Of a DNA stretch of 64,000 nucleotides, positions 17,826 through 26,193 are shown in pieces. The position numbers were made by a program, and so were the translations under genes. The stretch is taken from contig NZ_CP036425.1 of assembly GCF_007747445.1 (NCBI RefSeq), forward strand, positions 3,022,175-3,086,174, given 5' to 3'. The stretch is from Poriferisphaera corsica. Its GTDB lineage: Bacteria > Planctomycetota > Phycisphaerae > Phycisphaerales > Phycisphaeraceae. Position 1 is the stretch's first letter. Every line of letters starts with the position of its first letter. The notes under the pieces are model-generated. The model saw nothing but the letters and a program-made list of their open reading frames with translations, was not told the DNA's origin and ran no database searches.

Positions 17826-18338
17826 TTAGTCCTTTGGAGAATAAATCAAATTAGTAACCGCCAGATCACCCTTCCAGCTTTCAGTATTACCCAAATTTCT
17901 ATTTTCTGCACTGAGGCGCAAGTTTGAAATGTTGAGTGAGGGGTTTTCAGCCTCGACAAACCAAAGGAATTCAAGCATCTGACGCATCGTTGAATGATCA
18001 ATGGTGACGCGCGTTTTTTGGATAAGATAAGGCGTTTGATCAAGTCGTCGCGTATTTTCTGACCAAACACTACTAAGTGATGAAAGACTCGCTTTTTGAG
18101 CTGCTTTTTCAAGACGGATACGCAAATCACTGATCGCAACATCTCGCGCCTCTGCGAGTTTAGGCTGATCACGATGAGATACGATCTGATCGATCATGTC
18201 ACGCGCCTTGATGAAGTCATTCTGTGCTTGGAGAGCCTCACGTTTTGTAACATAAAGATGCCATACTGATGCGACACAACTGAAGATTAGGATGCACACA
18301 CATAAAAACAACAGAGTTAATCCTGGATGTTGTCTCAT
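17826..18338 (-). CDS. gspM: GspM/PilO-like type II secretion inner-membrane protein
   Basis: 170 residues: a short cytoplasmic start, one membrane helix (LTLLFLCVCILIFSCVASVW), a coiled-coil stretch (about 35-90) and a small alpha/beta domain. Sequence identity to known GspM cannot be judged by eye. The call rests on size, topology and position directly after a GspL-like gene, overlapping it by the 4-base ATGA. GspM with GspL anchors the GspE ATPase to the inner membrane. Confidence 0.7.
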   Translation of the reverse strand: MRQHPGLTLLFLCVCILIFSCVASVWHLYVTKREALQAQNDFIKARDMIDQIVSHRDQPKLAEARDVAISDLRIRLEKAAQKASLSSLSSVWSENTRRLDQTPYLIQKTRVTIDHSTMRQMLEFLWFVEAENPSLNISNLRLSAENRNLGNTESWKGDLAVTNLIYSPKD

Positions 18339-19702
18339 CTATGGCTCCTATCGGCATAGGCTGGTTGAGTGACCTTCTCGCCTACAATACTGAAACTTAC
18401 GGAACGGTCGGTCTGGTTCTCAGTTCGGAGTAGTTCAAAGGTGTATCCCGCAACTGCTTTTCCATTACCAAGTGCTCCGACTATCTTGTTGGCATTAACG
18501 TGAGATCGAGCCGAACCATACAAGCGAATTTGATTAGGTTCGATTTGCAACTCGGTGAGCTTAAAACGGATATCGTCAGGAATCTGATTCAGAATCTGAG
18601 CAAGTGCATCGAGTGCGGAGCGCGGCTTAGGAGCCACATTGCCCTGCCGACTGATCCCTTTGACTTTACGATATTCGCTCTCTAGTCGTCCCATGACACC
18701 GAGCGGAACGGATTTGCCAGGGAAAGATTGTTGATAGAGATTGGTGAGAGCTTCATGCGACGTACTGATACGTTGACTATATTGGTTCGATCGTAGGTTT
18801 AGAACCATTACCATACTCATAAGTAATAAGATTAGACTAACCAGAAAATAGGCAATTGGAAAACAATAACGTTGAAGTGACGACCGAGGGGCGAGTTCAC
18901 CGCGAAGCAGGTTAAATATTGGCAGTGACTCATCTTGCTGCAATGCAAGTGCCCCCTCTGCAACTAGTGACTGAACATCCTTTGCAACAATATTAATCTT
19001 CAGATTATCTTTTGATTTGAGATCGTCAAGAATACGATCCGGGAGTTCTACTGAAAGGATATTTACTGGTGCCCCGCTCTTTATTGATTCGGCGGAAAAG
19101 TATTCATTTTCAGATAGATCACTCACATCTAATAATCGCCAATGTAGAATCTTACGATTTTTGATTTCAACAACACTTACCGCGTCATTGGGTTCGGCTA
19201 TTAATAGCCACCGACACTCAGGCTGCAAAACTTTCTGCTTGAGTAGGGCATGATACACCAACATAATTGTGGGGCAGATACAGCCAACGGCAATGCCTTT
19301 CGATTCAAGCTTCGTGAGTATTTGAACAATTGGTTTCGTTTCTACGGCACAGCCGATCGAGGATCGCTGTTGAATGTCTGTTTCGAATGATGCTGTCAAC
19401 ATCTCTGCATCCATTGGCAGAAATTCTTCGAATTGATACAGCATTGTTTCATAACGCGGACGTTTGTTGGTGACATCCTGCCTGACCGTTGCGGTATAAC
19501 ACCATGCAGAAGGTAGGCTCAAAATAGGGTTGCCGATAATACAATTTCCAGTTGCTGATTCAAATCCCACCAATTCAAAATCATTCCTATCTTCTGAATT
19601 GGAATCTGGATTTAATATAAGCGTACGTAGCTTATTTCCACGGCTCACGACAAGCGAACAAGTAGATTCACCAATAAGAATTGCATGGAGTAGATCTTTC
19701 AT
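18335..19702 (-). CDS. gspL: GspL-like type II secretion protein
   Basis: 455 residues. A long cytoplasmic part (1-285) of the GspL/PilM type is followed by one membrane helix (YFLVSLILLLMSMVMVLNL), a coiled coil and a periplasmic ferredoxin-like domain (DALAQILNQIPDDIRFKLTE, then IEPNQIRLYGSA). This is the GspL topology. The cytoplasmic part would bind the N-domain of GspE. It lies 3 bases after the GspC-like gene and overlaps gspM by 4 bases. Confidence 0.8.
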   Translation of the reverse strand: MKDLLHAILIGESTCSLVVSRGNKLRTLILNPDSNSEDRNDFELVGFESATGNCIIGNPILSLPSAWCYTATVRQDVTNKRPRYETMLYQFEEFLPMDAEMLTASFETDIQQRSSIGCAVETKPIVQILTKLESKGIAVGCICPTIMLVYHALLKQKVLQPECRWLLIAEPNDAVSVVEIKNRKILHWRLLDVSDLSENEYFSAESIKSGAPVNILSVELPDRILDDLKSKDNLKINIVAKDVQSLVAEGALALQQDESLPIFNLLRGELAPRSSLQRYCFPIAYFLVSLILLLMSMVMVLNLRSNQYSQRISTSHEALTNLYQQSFPGKSVPLGVMGRLESEYRKVKGISRQGNVAPKPRSALDALAQILNQIPDDIRFKLTELQIEPNQIRLYGSARSHVNANKIVGALGNGKAVAGYTFELLRTENQTDRSVSFSIVGEKVTQPAYADRSHR

Positions 19703-19705
19703 GTG

Positions 19706-20158
19706 CTATCGTGATTCCATCGTCAAGGTTTGCTGTTGTTCGTCATATTCCAACACGATACGATCCTCTTCGATGATAGTAATTGTTACTCCGTCCACAA
19801 TATCTCCGAGATCAACAAACACTGTTTCGCCATTTTTGTTGACAACAAAAGCTTGCTTGCTGTCACCATTGATACTGGTGCCAACCAGCTTGAGTTTTGG
19901 CGGTTGCCGCACCTTGGAGGATGGGTCGTAAAGCGGACGCTGAAGAGGCCTTTGTCCAAGCGAAGATATGTCATCAATGGTTAATAAACGTTCACGATCC
20001 GATTGATTACTTGATCTGGCAACAGCTACAAACGTACGACTTTCGGGCTTTTGCAGTGGCAATAGCACACCTACAGCCGATACGGTTATAGCTCCCAATA
20101 TGCACATGCCTGTCAGCGTATGCAAACCTCGTCTAATCTGTCTTGGCATCAATCTCAT
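19706..20158 (-). CDS. gspC: GspC-like type II secretion protein
   Basis: 150 residues. One N-terminal membrane helix, a Ser/Asp-rich linker, then the homology-region (HR) beta domain with RPLYDPSSK, LKLVGTSINGDSKQAFVVNK and DIVDGVTITIIEEDRIVLEY. The C-terminal PDZ or coiled-coil part of proteobacterial GspC is absent, so this is a minimal form. In known systems the HR domain contacts the N0 domain of GspD. Its position after gspK, instead of at the operon start, is unusual relative to Proteobacteria. Confidence 0.78.
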   Translation of the reverse strand: MRLMPRQIRRGLHTLTGMCILGAITVSAVGVLLPLQKPESRTFVAVARSSNQSDRERLLTIDDISSLGQRPLQRPLYDPSSKVRQPPKLKLVGTSINGDSKQAFVVNKNGETVFVDLGDIVDGVTITIIEEDRIVLEYDEQQQTLTMESR

Positions 20159-20173
20159 GACGACTCAACTCCG

Positions 20174-21142
20174 TTACCAAATAAAACGCAAGGTATTAAC
20201 GTGTTTGTCTTTACCCTCGTTAGTATCTTGCTGGCTACTCTTATCAATATTCTGTTGGACCATCCATGCAACATGAGTACGCTTACCGTCATCTAACAGC
20301 ACGAGCATACCAAACGCATTAGGAGAACCAACACCCAAGACGCTTTCTACATACTCACGCTGCTCTCGTCCTATGTCTAGTGCACCGAACATACGAGTTA
20401 ATTCAAGATTCGGCTCTTCATCACGTAACTCCACCAGCTTCCGAACGCGATCCTCACCAATTTCATGCGCTAACATTGCCATCAAAACACCCTTGGGTGC
20501 TATACGGTAATCGACCGGGCCGCCAGACCAGCACGTTAACAAAGGAGATTGCATGAGAGATAAGGGTTCAAAATCTTGAAAAATCTGCTCATAGCTAGCA
20601 ACCGACACGGCAACGTTAGAAACATCCGTCTTCGTTAATACGAGATTCTTTCTGATGTAATCATTCGTATGCGCCGTTTGCGATTTTGTTAGCGGGCGTA
20701 ATTGAACATCACCATGCTTATTGTTTGATTTTCTACTTAATGTCTTTCTAAGATAAAATTCTACTTTTTCAGTTGGATATTGCCTCAAAAGCTCGTTAAC
20801 ATCAGCCCGCGCATTCTCATTGCTCAAAATGATGAGCAATCGCTTGTCATTCAACTCTAATTCTATTTTGTGATTAGCTTTAGGTAGGCTGGTCTCCTCA
20901 GCATCATTGATCTTTTTTTCGAATTGCGATGGATCAAGCACAAACGCTGCTTGTGGGAGCATGTATCGCTCACTACTTTTGAGCAACCATTGACGTTGTA
21001 ATCGCTGTTCTGCAGCGGCAACTTGAAGTAGCATACCGTGCGATCGCCGTGCCATCATTGCCAACGAGACGCCAGCAAGTGCCAATAGCATCAGAACGAG
21101 TATCAATACAAAACCTGTTCTAAAGGATCGTCTATTCACCAC
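20174..21142 (-). CDS. gspK: GspK-like minor pseudopilin
   Basis: 322 residues. The prepilin-like N-terminus reads TGFVLILVLMLLALAGVSLA with no Glu at position +5, the known hallmark of GspK. A large globular domain follows, with a helix-hairpin-like region (NENARADVNELLRQYPTEK). It overlaps gspJ by 11 bases. GspK caps the pseudopilus tip with GspI and GspJ. Confidence 0.85.
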   Translation of the reverse strand: MVNRRSFRTGFVLILVLMLLALAGVSLAMMARRSHGMLLQVAAAEQRLQRQWLLKSSERYMLPQAAFVLDPSQFEKKINDAEETSLPKANHKIELELNDKRLLIILSNENARADVNELLRQYPTEKVEFYLRKTLSRKSNNKHGDVQLRPLTKSQTAHTNDYIRKNLVLTKTDVSNVAVSVASYEQIFQDFEPLSLMQSPLLTCWSGGPVDYRIAPKGVLMAMLAHEIGEDRVRKLVELRDEEPNLELTRMFGALDIGREQREYVESVLGVGSPNAFGMLVLLDDGKRTHVAWMVQQNIDKSSQQDTNEGKDKHVNTLRFIW

Positions 21143-21686
21143 TTACACCCCCTTGATTTTTCATCGGAAAAACACATGGAACCAACAACACTTCCTCTTC
21201 TTGGGCTAACTTTAATTCGACGACAAAGCGTTCTCGTGTCATGTCATCATCTAAACTAACTGGCTTAACAATAAATTCTTCTATGCTGAGAGCCATAATT
21301 TGTTTCAACTTCTGTTTCGATTCACTGTCCAGTAGCAACTGCTGCTCTCTGATAAAAACACCTATATCATTTACAAACTCTGCATAATAAGTAACACGAG
21401 TCGGTAGATATTTCCATTTCATAGTTTCAGGATTGTAGCAACCGAGTGTTTCAAGGATTAGCTTATCCTGAACGTGTTGTATTGATGTTACATGCTGCAG
21501 ATCTCGTTTGATCTGATCAACTAATCGTTCTCGCCAAGATTCGTATGTATAGTCAAGACGTTCTTCAATCAACCGGGAAGTACGCCCTAGCGTACCGATG
21601 ACTTGCATTACACTTGCCATCAAAAGACCCGCAATCACAACTGTAACCAGCAACTCAATTAGCGTGAATCCATTACGCATCGTCAC
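21132..21686 (-). CDS. gspJ: GspJ-like minor pseudopilin
   Basis: 184 residues. A near-terminal cleavage motif NGFTLIELLVTVVIAGLLMA carries Glu+5. The remainder is a beta-rich domain. It overlaps gspI (14 bases) and gspK (11 bases), so translation is tightly coupled. The assignment to J among the minor pseudopilins rests on order and size. Confidence 0.8.
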   Translation of the reverse strand: MTMRNGFTLIELLVTVVIAGLLMASVMQVIGTLGRTSRLIEERLDYTYESWRERLVDQIKRDLQHVTSIQHVQDKLILETLGCYNPETMKWKYLPTRVTYYAEFVNDIGVFIREQQLLLDSESKQKLKQIMALSIEEFIVKPVSLDDDMTRERFVVELKLAQEEEVLLVPCVFPMKNQGGVSGE

Positions 21687-22194
21687 CTCCCCGCTCTACC
21701 TCATTCTCTACACTATCTTCCGATGTTTCGATATCTTCACTCTTTTGTGCTTTCTCTAGCTTCGCTTTCATTTCAAGGTCACTTACTAGTAAATCCACTG
21801 ACAAAACGACTTCCCCATCTTGCTTATTAGCCATTTTGTCAACCACTTCCAAACGCACCACTTCGATCGCCAAAAATGCGGGGAGATTCGGGATATTTTT
21901 CACAGGTACGATTTGCCAAATTAGTTGTATCGTAGCATCATCGATGAGTTGCCCCTGCTGCCCCGCCTTGATCCTATACGTCTCATCCATCCACCATGAC
22001 GCTAGTAAATCATCAACCTTATCGATCGCCAATAGCCGAGATCTTGCTCTGGCAGATTGCCGTAAATATCTACTACGAGCGCCCACAACCCCCACGAATA
22101 GCAGGCTTAAAAGTACAAGTGCAGCGAGCACTTCAACGAGTGTGAATCCCGCGAAATATTGGCTAGCATTATTTTGTGGCTTGAAGTATCGCAT
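21673..22194 (-). CDS. gspI: GspI-like minor pseudopilin
   Basis: 173 residues from the chosen start. The methylation motif AGFTLVEVLAALVLLSLLF carries Glu+5; a short globular domain and an acidic tail (EDSVENEVERGGDD) follow. ATG 22194 is chosen because AGGAGG (22201-22206) lies 6 bases upstream. The gene starts inside the end of gspH. Confidence 0.8.
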   Translation of the reverse strand: MRYFKPQNNASQYFAGFTLVEVLAALVLLSLLFVGVVGARSRYLRQSARARSRLLAIDKVDDLLASWWMDETYRIKAGQQGQLIDDATIQLIWQIVPVKNIPNLPAFLAIEVVRLEVVDKMANKQDGEVVLSVDLLVSDLEMKAKLEKAQKSEDIETSEDSVENEVERGGDDA

Positions 22195-22747
22195 CGACTT
22201 CCTCCTGGTGGTCAGTCTGATGCACTTGCCCAGTACTACCCACAAAAATCAACCATCGGTTGTAGGAGCTCCTGTCTACTTCATCATTTGAAATGTCCTG
22301 AGTCTGTTTCACTTCACCTTTAAGTTTAATAGCATAACTCAACGTCATGCCATTCGGCCCTACTGGCAGTGCGACTTGTGTTTTGCTGACCTCTCCACCA
22401 GCGATTCGTATCTGTTCGATACGAAACGGAGAAGGAATTTCCCATACACGTTTTTTTGTCTCAAAGCGGCTGAGATTAACATCTGAGGGAATATCTACAT
22501 GCGTTGATGGTATATAAACAATTTCACTGACATCGCTTAGCAAATTCAGCCGCAACTGACCACCCAACCCATGTAATTGCGAGAATAAGCGTACCTGTTC
22601 ATCTATTCGCACAATGTAATCTACGGTATCTTTCCATTTCACACGTCTTCCTGCGCCACGCAACGACAGCATAATTGCCCCCGCCAACAAACCGATGATA
22701 ATCATACACACCATCAGTTCAATGATTGTGAATCCGTGACGATTCAA
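22169..22747 (-). CDS. gspH: GspH-like minor pseudopilin
   Basis: 192 residues. The N-terminal motif HGFTIIELMVCMIIIGLLAG carries Glu+5, followed by LSLRGAGRRVKW and a beta-rich domain. It sits between gspG and gspI in the normal GHIJK order. Confidence 0.8.
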   Translation of the reverse strand: MNRHGFTIIELMVCMIIIGLLAGAIMLSLRGAGRRVKWKDTVDYIVRIDEQVRLFSQLHGLGGQLRLNLLSDVSEIVYIPSTHVDIPSDVNLSRFETKKRVWEIPSPFRIEQIRIAGGEVSKTQVALPVGPNGMTLSYAIKLKGEVKQTQDISNDEVDRSSYNRWLIFVGSTGQVHQTDHQEEVDAILQATK

Positions 22748-22780
22748 GCAGCCACTCCTAATTCTTGATCAGACTATCTT

Positions 22781-23251
22781 CTATCTACCTTTTAGATTCC
22801 AATTGCCTATATCAGCGTTCGAACCTTCTCCACCCTCGCGACCATCCGCACCTAGACTGTAGACGTCATAAGCACCTTCTCGTCCAGGAGAGTTGTACTG
22901 ATATGGCTTACCCCAAGGATCAATTAGTTTTTGCATAAGAATGGCCTGATCCTCCCCCTCCTGTGCCACAGTCAGCACATCCAAACCTTCATCACTACTC
23001 GGGAAACGATCATACAGGGTATAGAACGTTTCAAGGCCACTACAAATCGTTTTTATCTCCATACGTGAGGCGCTGACCTTTGCCTTACTCATATACATTC
23101 TTGTGCTTACTGTCACCACACCTGCAAGTAGACCAAGAATCACCAATACTACCATTAGTTCAACTAATGAGAATCCACATACCTGTCGTCGAATATCTAA
23201 AGCTTGATCGACGGCCTGCTTATATTTTTTCATATTGCACATGCCTATCAT
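22781..23251 (-). CDS. gspG: Major pseudopilin GspG
   Basis: 156 residues. The leader ends CGFSLVELMVVLVILGLLAG with Glu+5. The C-terminal half carries the GspG signature: DRFPSSDEGLDVL, then DPWGKPYQYNSPG and DVYSLGADGREGGEGSNADI, the calcium-binding loop typical of the major pseudopilin. The start at 23251 has GAGG 4 bases upstream; a later ATG (23233) is also possible. Confidence 0.93.
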   Translation of the reverse strand: MIGMCNMKKYKQAVDQALDIRRQVCGFSLVELMVVLVILGLLAGVVTVSTRMYMSKAKVSASRMEIKTICSGLETFYTLYDRFPSSDEGLDVLTVAQEGEDQAILMQKLIDPWGKPYQYNSPGREGAYDVYSLGADGREGGEGSNADIGNWNLKGR

Positions 23252-23262
23252 CTATCCTCGTA

Positions 23263-24483
23263 TTAGAGTGTATTTCCCATCTCCATGATTGGTAGGATCG
23301 TCGCAAATGCAATCATGCCAATCATTACTGCCAGCAGCACGATCATTACCGGTTCTAGGACTGTCGTAAAACGCGCAGCAGCAGTTGCCACTTGACGGTC
23401 ATAGTCACGACCAAGCCTCGTGAGCATTTGCTCCATCTTGCCACTTTGTTGCCCCAATGCAAAAACCTGTACTACTGTTGCTCCGAAAACACCTGTTTTT
23501 TCCAATGCTTCTGCAATATCACAACCCTCACGCACTGCGGCCTCGGTTTCCTCCAACGCATCGCGCAACAACATGTTGCGCATTGAACTTCGTGCAAGGC
23601 TAATCGCCTGCTCAAAGTGAATGCCGCTCCTCATCAGTGTTGCAATTACAAAGGACAGCTGCACCACCGCTTGCTTACAGATCAGATCGCCAAGTATCGG
23701 GATACGAAGCACCATCTGATGCACCCAGTACCGTCCTCGTGGCATGCGCATCAATGCCATCACAGCAGCAACAATTACGGCCAACACACCTAAGATGAGC
23801 CACCATTTATATACGAGGAAATCACTCACTGCCTTAACCACCTGAGTAACAGCAGGCAATTCTTGGCCTGCCTCATCCAATGCTTCAATCAACCCTGGCA
23901 CCACGTAGGTCATCAGAAAGACACTAACCAAAATTCCAATACTGAACACGATCATTGGATACAGTAAAGCTGAGAGCACACGGTTTTTTAGTGCCGCAGA
24001 ATGTTCTTTAAAGTTTGCTAACTCGTCCAATACTTCATCTAGATTCCCCGCGTCCTCTCCCACAGCAACCATGCTTATGGTAATTGAGTCGATTCCACGA
24101 TTACCGCAATCTTTCGCTTCACGTAATGCCTCACTTAAGGATATACCAGAGGCAACTCGCTCACGTATCTGTAACAACATCAAATGTACGGCTCCACGCT
24201 GTTGCTTAATAACCGTATCAAGCGCCTCCAATAGCGGCGTCCCTACGCCAAGCAACGTTGAAAGTTCACGGACAAACTCGACCATCTGCATCGACCGGAC
24301 ACCACGTTTCATTCTCAGCCATACGAATCGCCCATTAGTTGACCCGCTGTTGGATGTAATTTCATGAACCCGTAAGCCGCGTTCACGCAACTGATCTCGC
24401 GCTGCACGTACGCTATCGGCGACTACCGACCCTTCCAGTAGTTTAGCGCCACCGTCACTCGCGATATAACCAAATACCGCCAT
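23263..24483 (-). CDS. gspF: Type II secretion inner-membrane platform protein GspF
   Basis: 406 residues. Two T2SSF repeats (about 65-190 and 270-395), each with a helical bundle and membrane segments (LLYPMIVFSIGILVSVFLMT and VMIVLLAVMIGMIAFATILP). The ending with GMIAFATILPIMEMGNTL is family-typical. It overlaps the last base of gspE. The protein links the ATPase to pseudopilus assembly. Confidence 0.95.
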   Translation of the reverse strand: MAVFGYIASDGGAKLLEGSVVADSVRAARDQLRERGLRVHEITSNSGSTNGRFVWLRMKRGVRSMQMVEFVRELSTLLGVGTPLLEALDTVIKQQRGAVHLMLLQIRERVASGISLSEALREAKDCGNRGIDSITISMVAVGEDAGNLDEVLDELANFKEHSAALKNRVLSALLYPMIVFSIGILVSVFLMTYVVPGLIEALDEAGQELPAVTQVVKAVSDFLVYKWWLILGVLAVIVAAVMALMRMPRGRYWVHQMVLRIPILGDLICKQAVVQLSFVIATLMRSGIHFEQAISLARSSMRNMLLRDALEETEAAVREGCDIAEALEKTGVFGATVVQVFALGQQSGKMEQMLTRLGRDYDRQVATAAARFTTVLEPVMIVLLAVMIGMIAFATILPIMEMGNTL

Positions 24484-26150
24484 TACACATTACCCCCACT
24501 GATCTCTCGCATCGTCACCCGTAGTATTTCATCTACCGTTGTTACGCCACTTAAGACCTTTTCGATACCTGATTCACGCAACGGTCGCATTCCCAGACTT
24601 TGAATTGCAGCCTGTTTGATTTGCGCTGCTGTTGACCTTGTCTGTACTAACTCTCGGATAGGCTCATTCACTGTCAGCAACTCATACAATCCCACACGGC
24701 CGCGATACCCCGTCTCACGACAGGTTTCGCATCCACTGCCAACACGCATCCGACCCACATCAACCAACTTTTCATCTAGATTCAGTCGGTGCAGCGGTGC
24801 GACTGCAGTATCATCAAATTGCCCACATTCTGTACAGACACGTCTAACTAGCCGTTGAGCCATCACCCCAACTAATGAACTTGCAACCAAATATGGTTCG
24901 ATACCTAGATCAAGTAGTCTCGTTATGGCACTGGCAGCATCGTTTGTATGCAGCGTGGAAAATACCAAGTGTCCCGTTAATGCGGCTTGGATTGCTAATA
25001 CCGCCGTTTCATGATCACGGATTTCACCAACCATCACGATATCCGGATCTTGCCGCAACACGCTTCTGAGCCCACTTGCGAACGTCATCCCTTTCTTCTC
25101 GCTTACTTGAATCTGACTAATCCCGTCAAGCTGATACTCAATCGGATCCTCAAGTGTCAGTATATTTGAGCGTTTGCTATTGATTTCACTAAGCGACGCA
25201 TAGAGTGTTGTTGATTTTCCTGATCCAGTTGGGCCAGTCACAAGAATCAGCCCATGCTCAACACCGATCAGTGACCGATACTCTTCATAGGTCTGTCCCC
25301 TCATACCTAGCTCACTTAAAGTGTGTAGCCGGGCCCCCTTATCTAGTAGACGAATTACGATCCGCTCACCGTGACTACTCGGTACACTGGATATTCGCAG
25401 ATCAACCACTCTATCACCCACTTGCACCGTCGCCCGGCCATCTTGGGGAAGACGCTTCTCTGCAATGTTCATTTTTCCCATCACCTTCACCCTACTGACC
25501 ATCTCCTCTAATACCCCACGCGGCAGCGTGTAAGCATCAAATAACACCCCATCGATCCGTAGCCGCACCACCAATCGATCTTCATATGGCTGTATATGTA
25601 CGTCCGATGCCTCCGCCTTCACAGCCTCAAACAGTATTAGGTTCACCAACTTGATCACTGGGGCCCGCGACCCTATATCCAATAGGTCCTCTCGTCCGCC
25701 ACTTGTCGTATTCAGCAGTTGTCCTAAATCGTTGTCCTTATTTACTTCCAATCTATCAATCACAGCATCTGCTTGCCCAGTCTGCTGTTGATAGGCTTGA
25801 TTGATTTTCGCGAGCACATCAGCGTGGTCAAATGCCATCACCCGAACGTTTGTAACACCCAAAAGACGTCGAAGAACATCAACCACGTCTTCATCACAGT
25901 GCTCACCAACTGCAAGAATCATTTTATCCTGATCTCTGACATCTACAGCGTCGCCATCACGAAGTAATACACCCATCACGCCATGTCTTCGCGCATAGCT
26001 GATTGATATGCGTTCAACAAACTTTACCGACGCATGACACATTTCCAGTGGAATTTTCGAACTCTTCTCTTCGGCTTCGGCGCATACAAAATCGATCTCG
26101 CTGCGTTCATCGCATATGTTTCCCGAAACTTCATCAGCTAGTTGACTCAT
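24483..26150 (-). CDS. gspE: Type II secretion ATPase GspE
   Basis: 555 residues. N-terminal MshEN-like domain (about 35-125), then the N2 domain (ASDVHIQPYEDRLVVRLRID) and the RecA core with Walker A GPTGSGKST (about 306-314), Asp box LTLEDPIEYQLDGISQIQV, Walker B DPDIVMVGEIRD and His box LVFSTLHTNDAASAITRLLD. The zinc tetracysteine is present: VCTECGQ and GCETCRETGYRGR. All catalytic motifs are intact, so it is expected to power pseudopilus assembly. Confidence 0.96.
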   Translation of the reverse strand: MSQLADEVSGNICDERSEIDFVCAEAEEKSSKIPLEMCHASVKFVERISISYARRHGVMGVLLRDGDAVDVRDQDKMILAVGEHCDEDVVDVLRRLLGVTNVRVMAFDHADVLAKINQAYQQQTGQADAVIDRLEVNKDNDLGQLLNTTSGGREDLLDIGSRAPVIKLVNLILFEAVKAEASDVHIQPYEDRLVVRLRIDGVLFDAYTLPRGVLEEMVSRVKVMGKMNIAEKRLPQDGRATVQVGDRVVDLRISSVPSSHGERIVIRLLDKGARLHTLSELGMRGQTYEEYRSLIGVEHGLILVTGPTGSGKSTTLYASLSEINSKRSNILTLEDPIEYQLDGISQIQVSEKKGMTFASGLRSVLRQDPDIVMVGEIRDHETAVLAIQAALTGHLVFSTLHTNDAASAITRLLDLGIEPYLVASSLVGVMAQRLVRRVCTECGQFDDTAVAPLHRLNLDEKLVDVGRMRVGSGCETCRETGYRGRVGLYELLTVNEPIRELVQTRSTAAQIKQAAIQSLGMRPLRESGIEKVLSGVTTVDEILRVTMREISGGNV

Positions 26151-26193
26151 CTCAAGCTTTCCAGTTCATCTCTTCCCTTTTAAACACATCGAT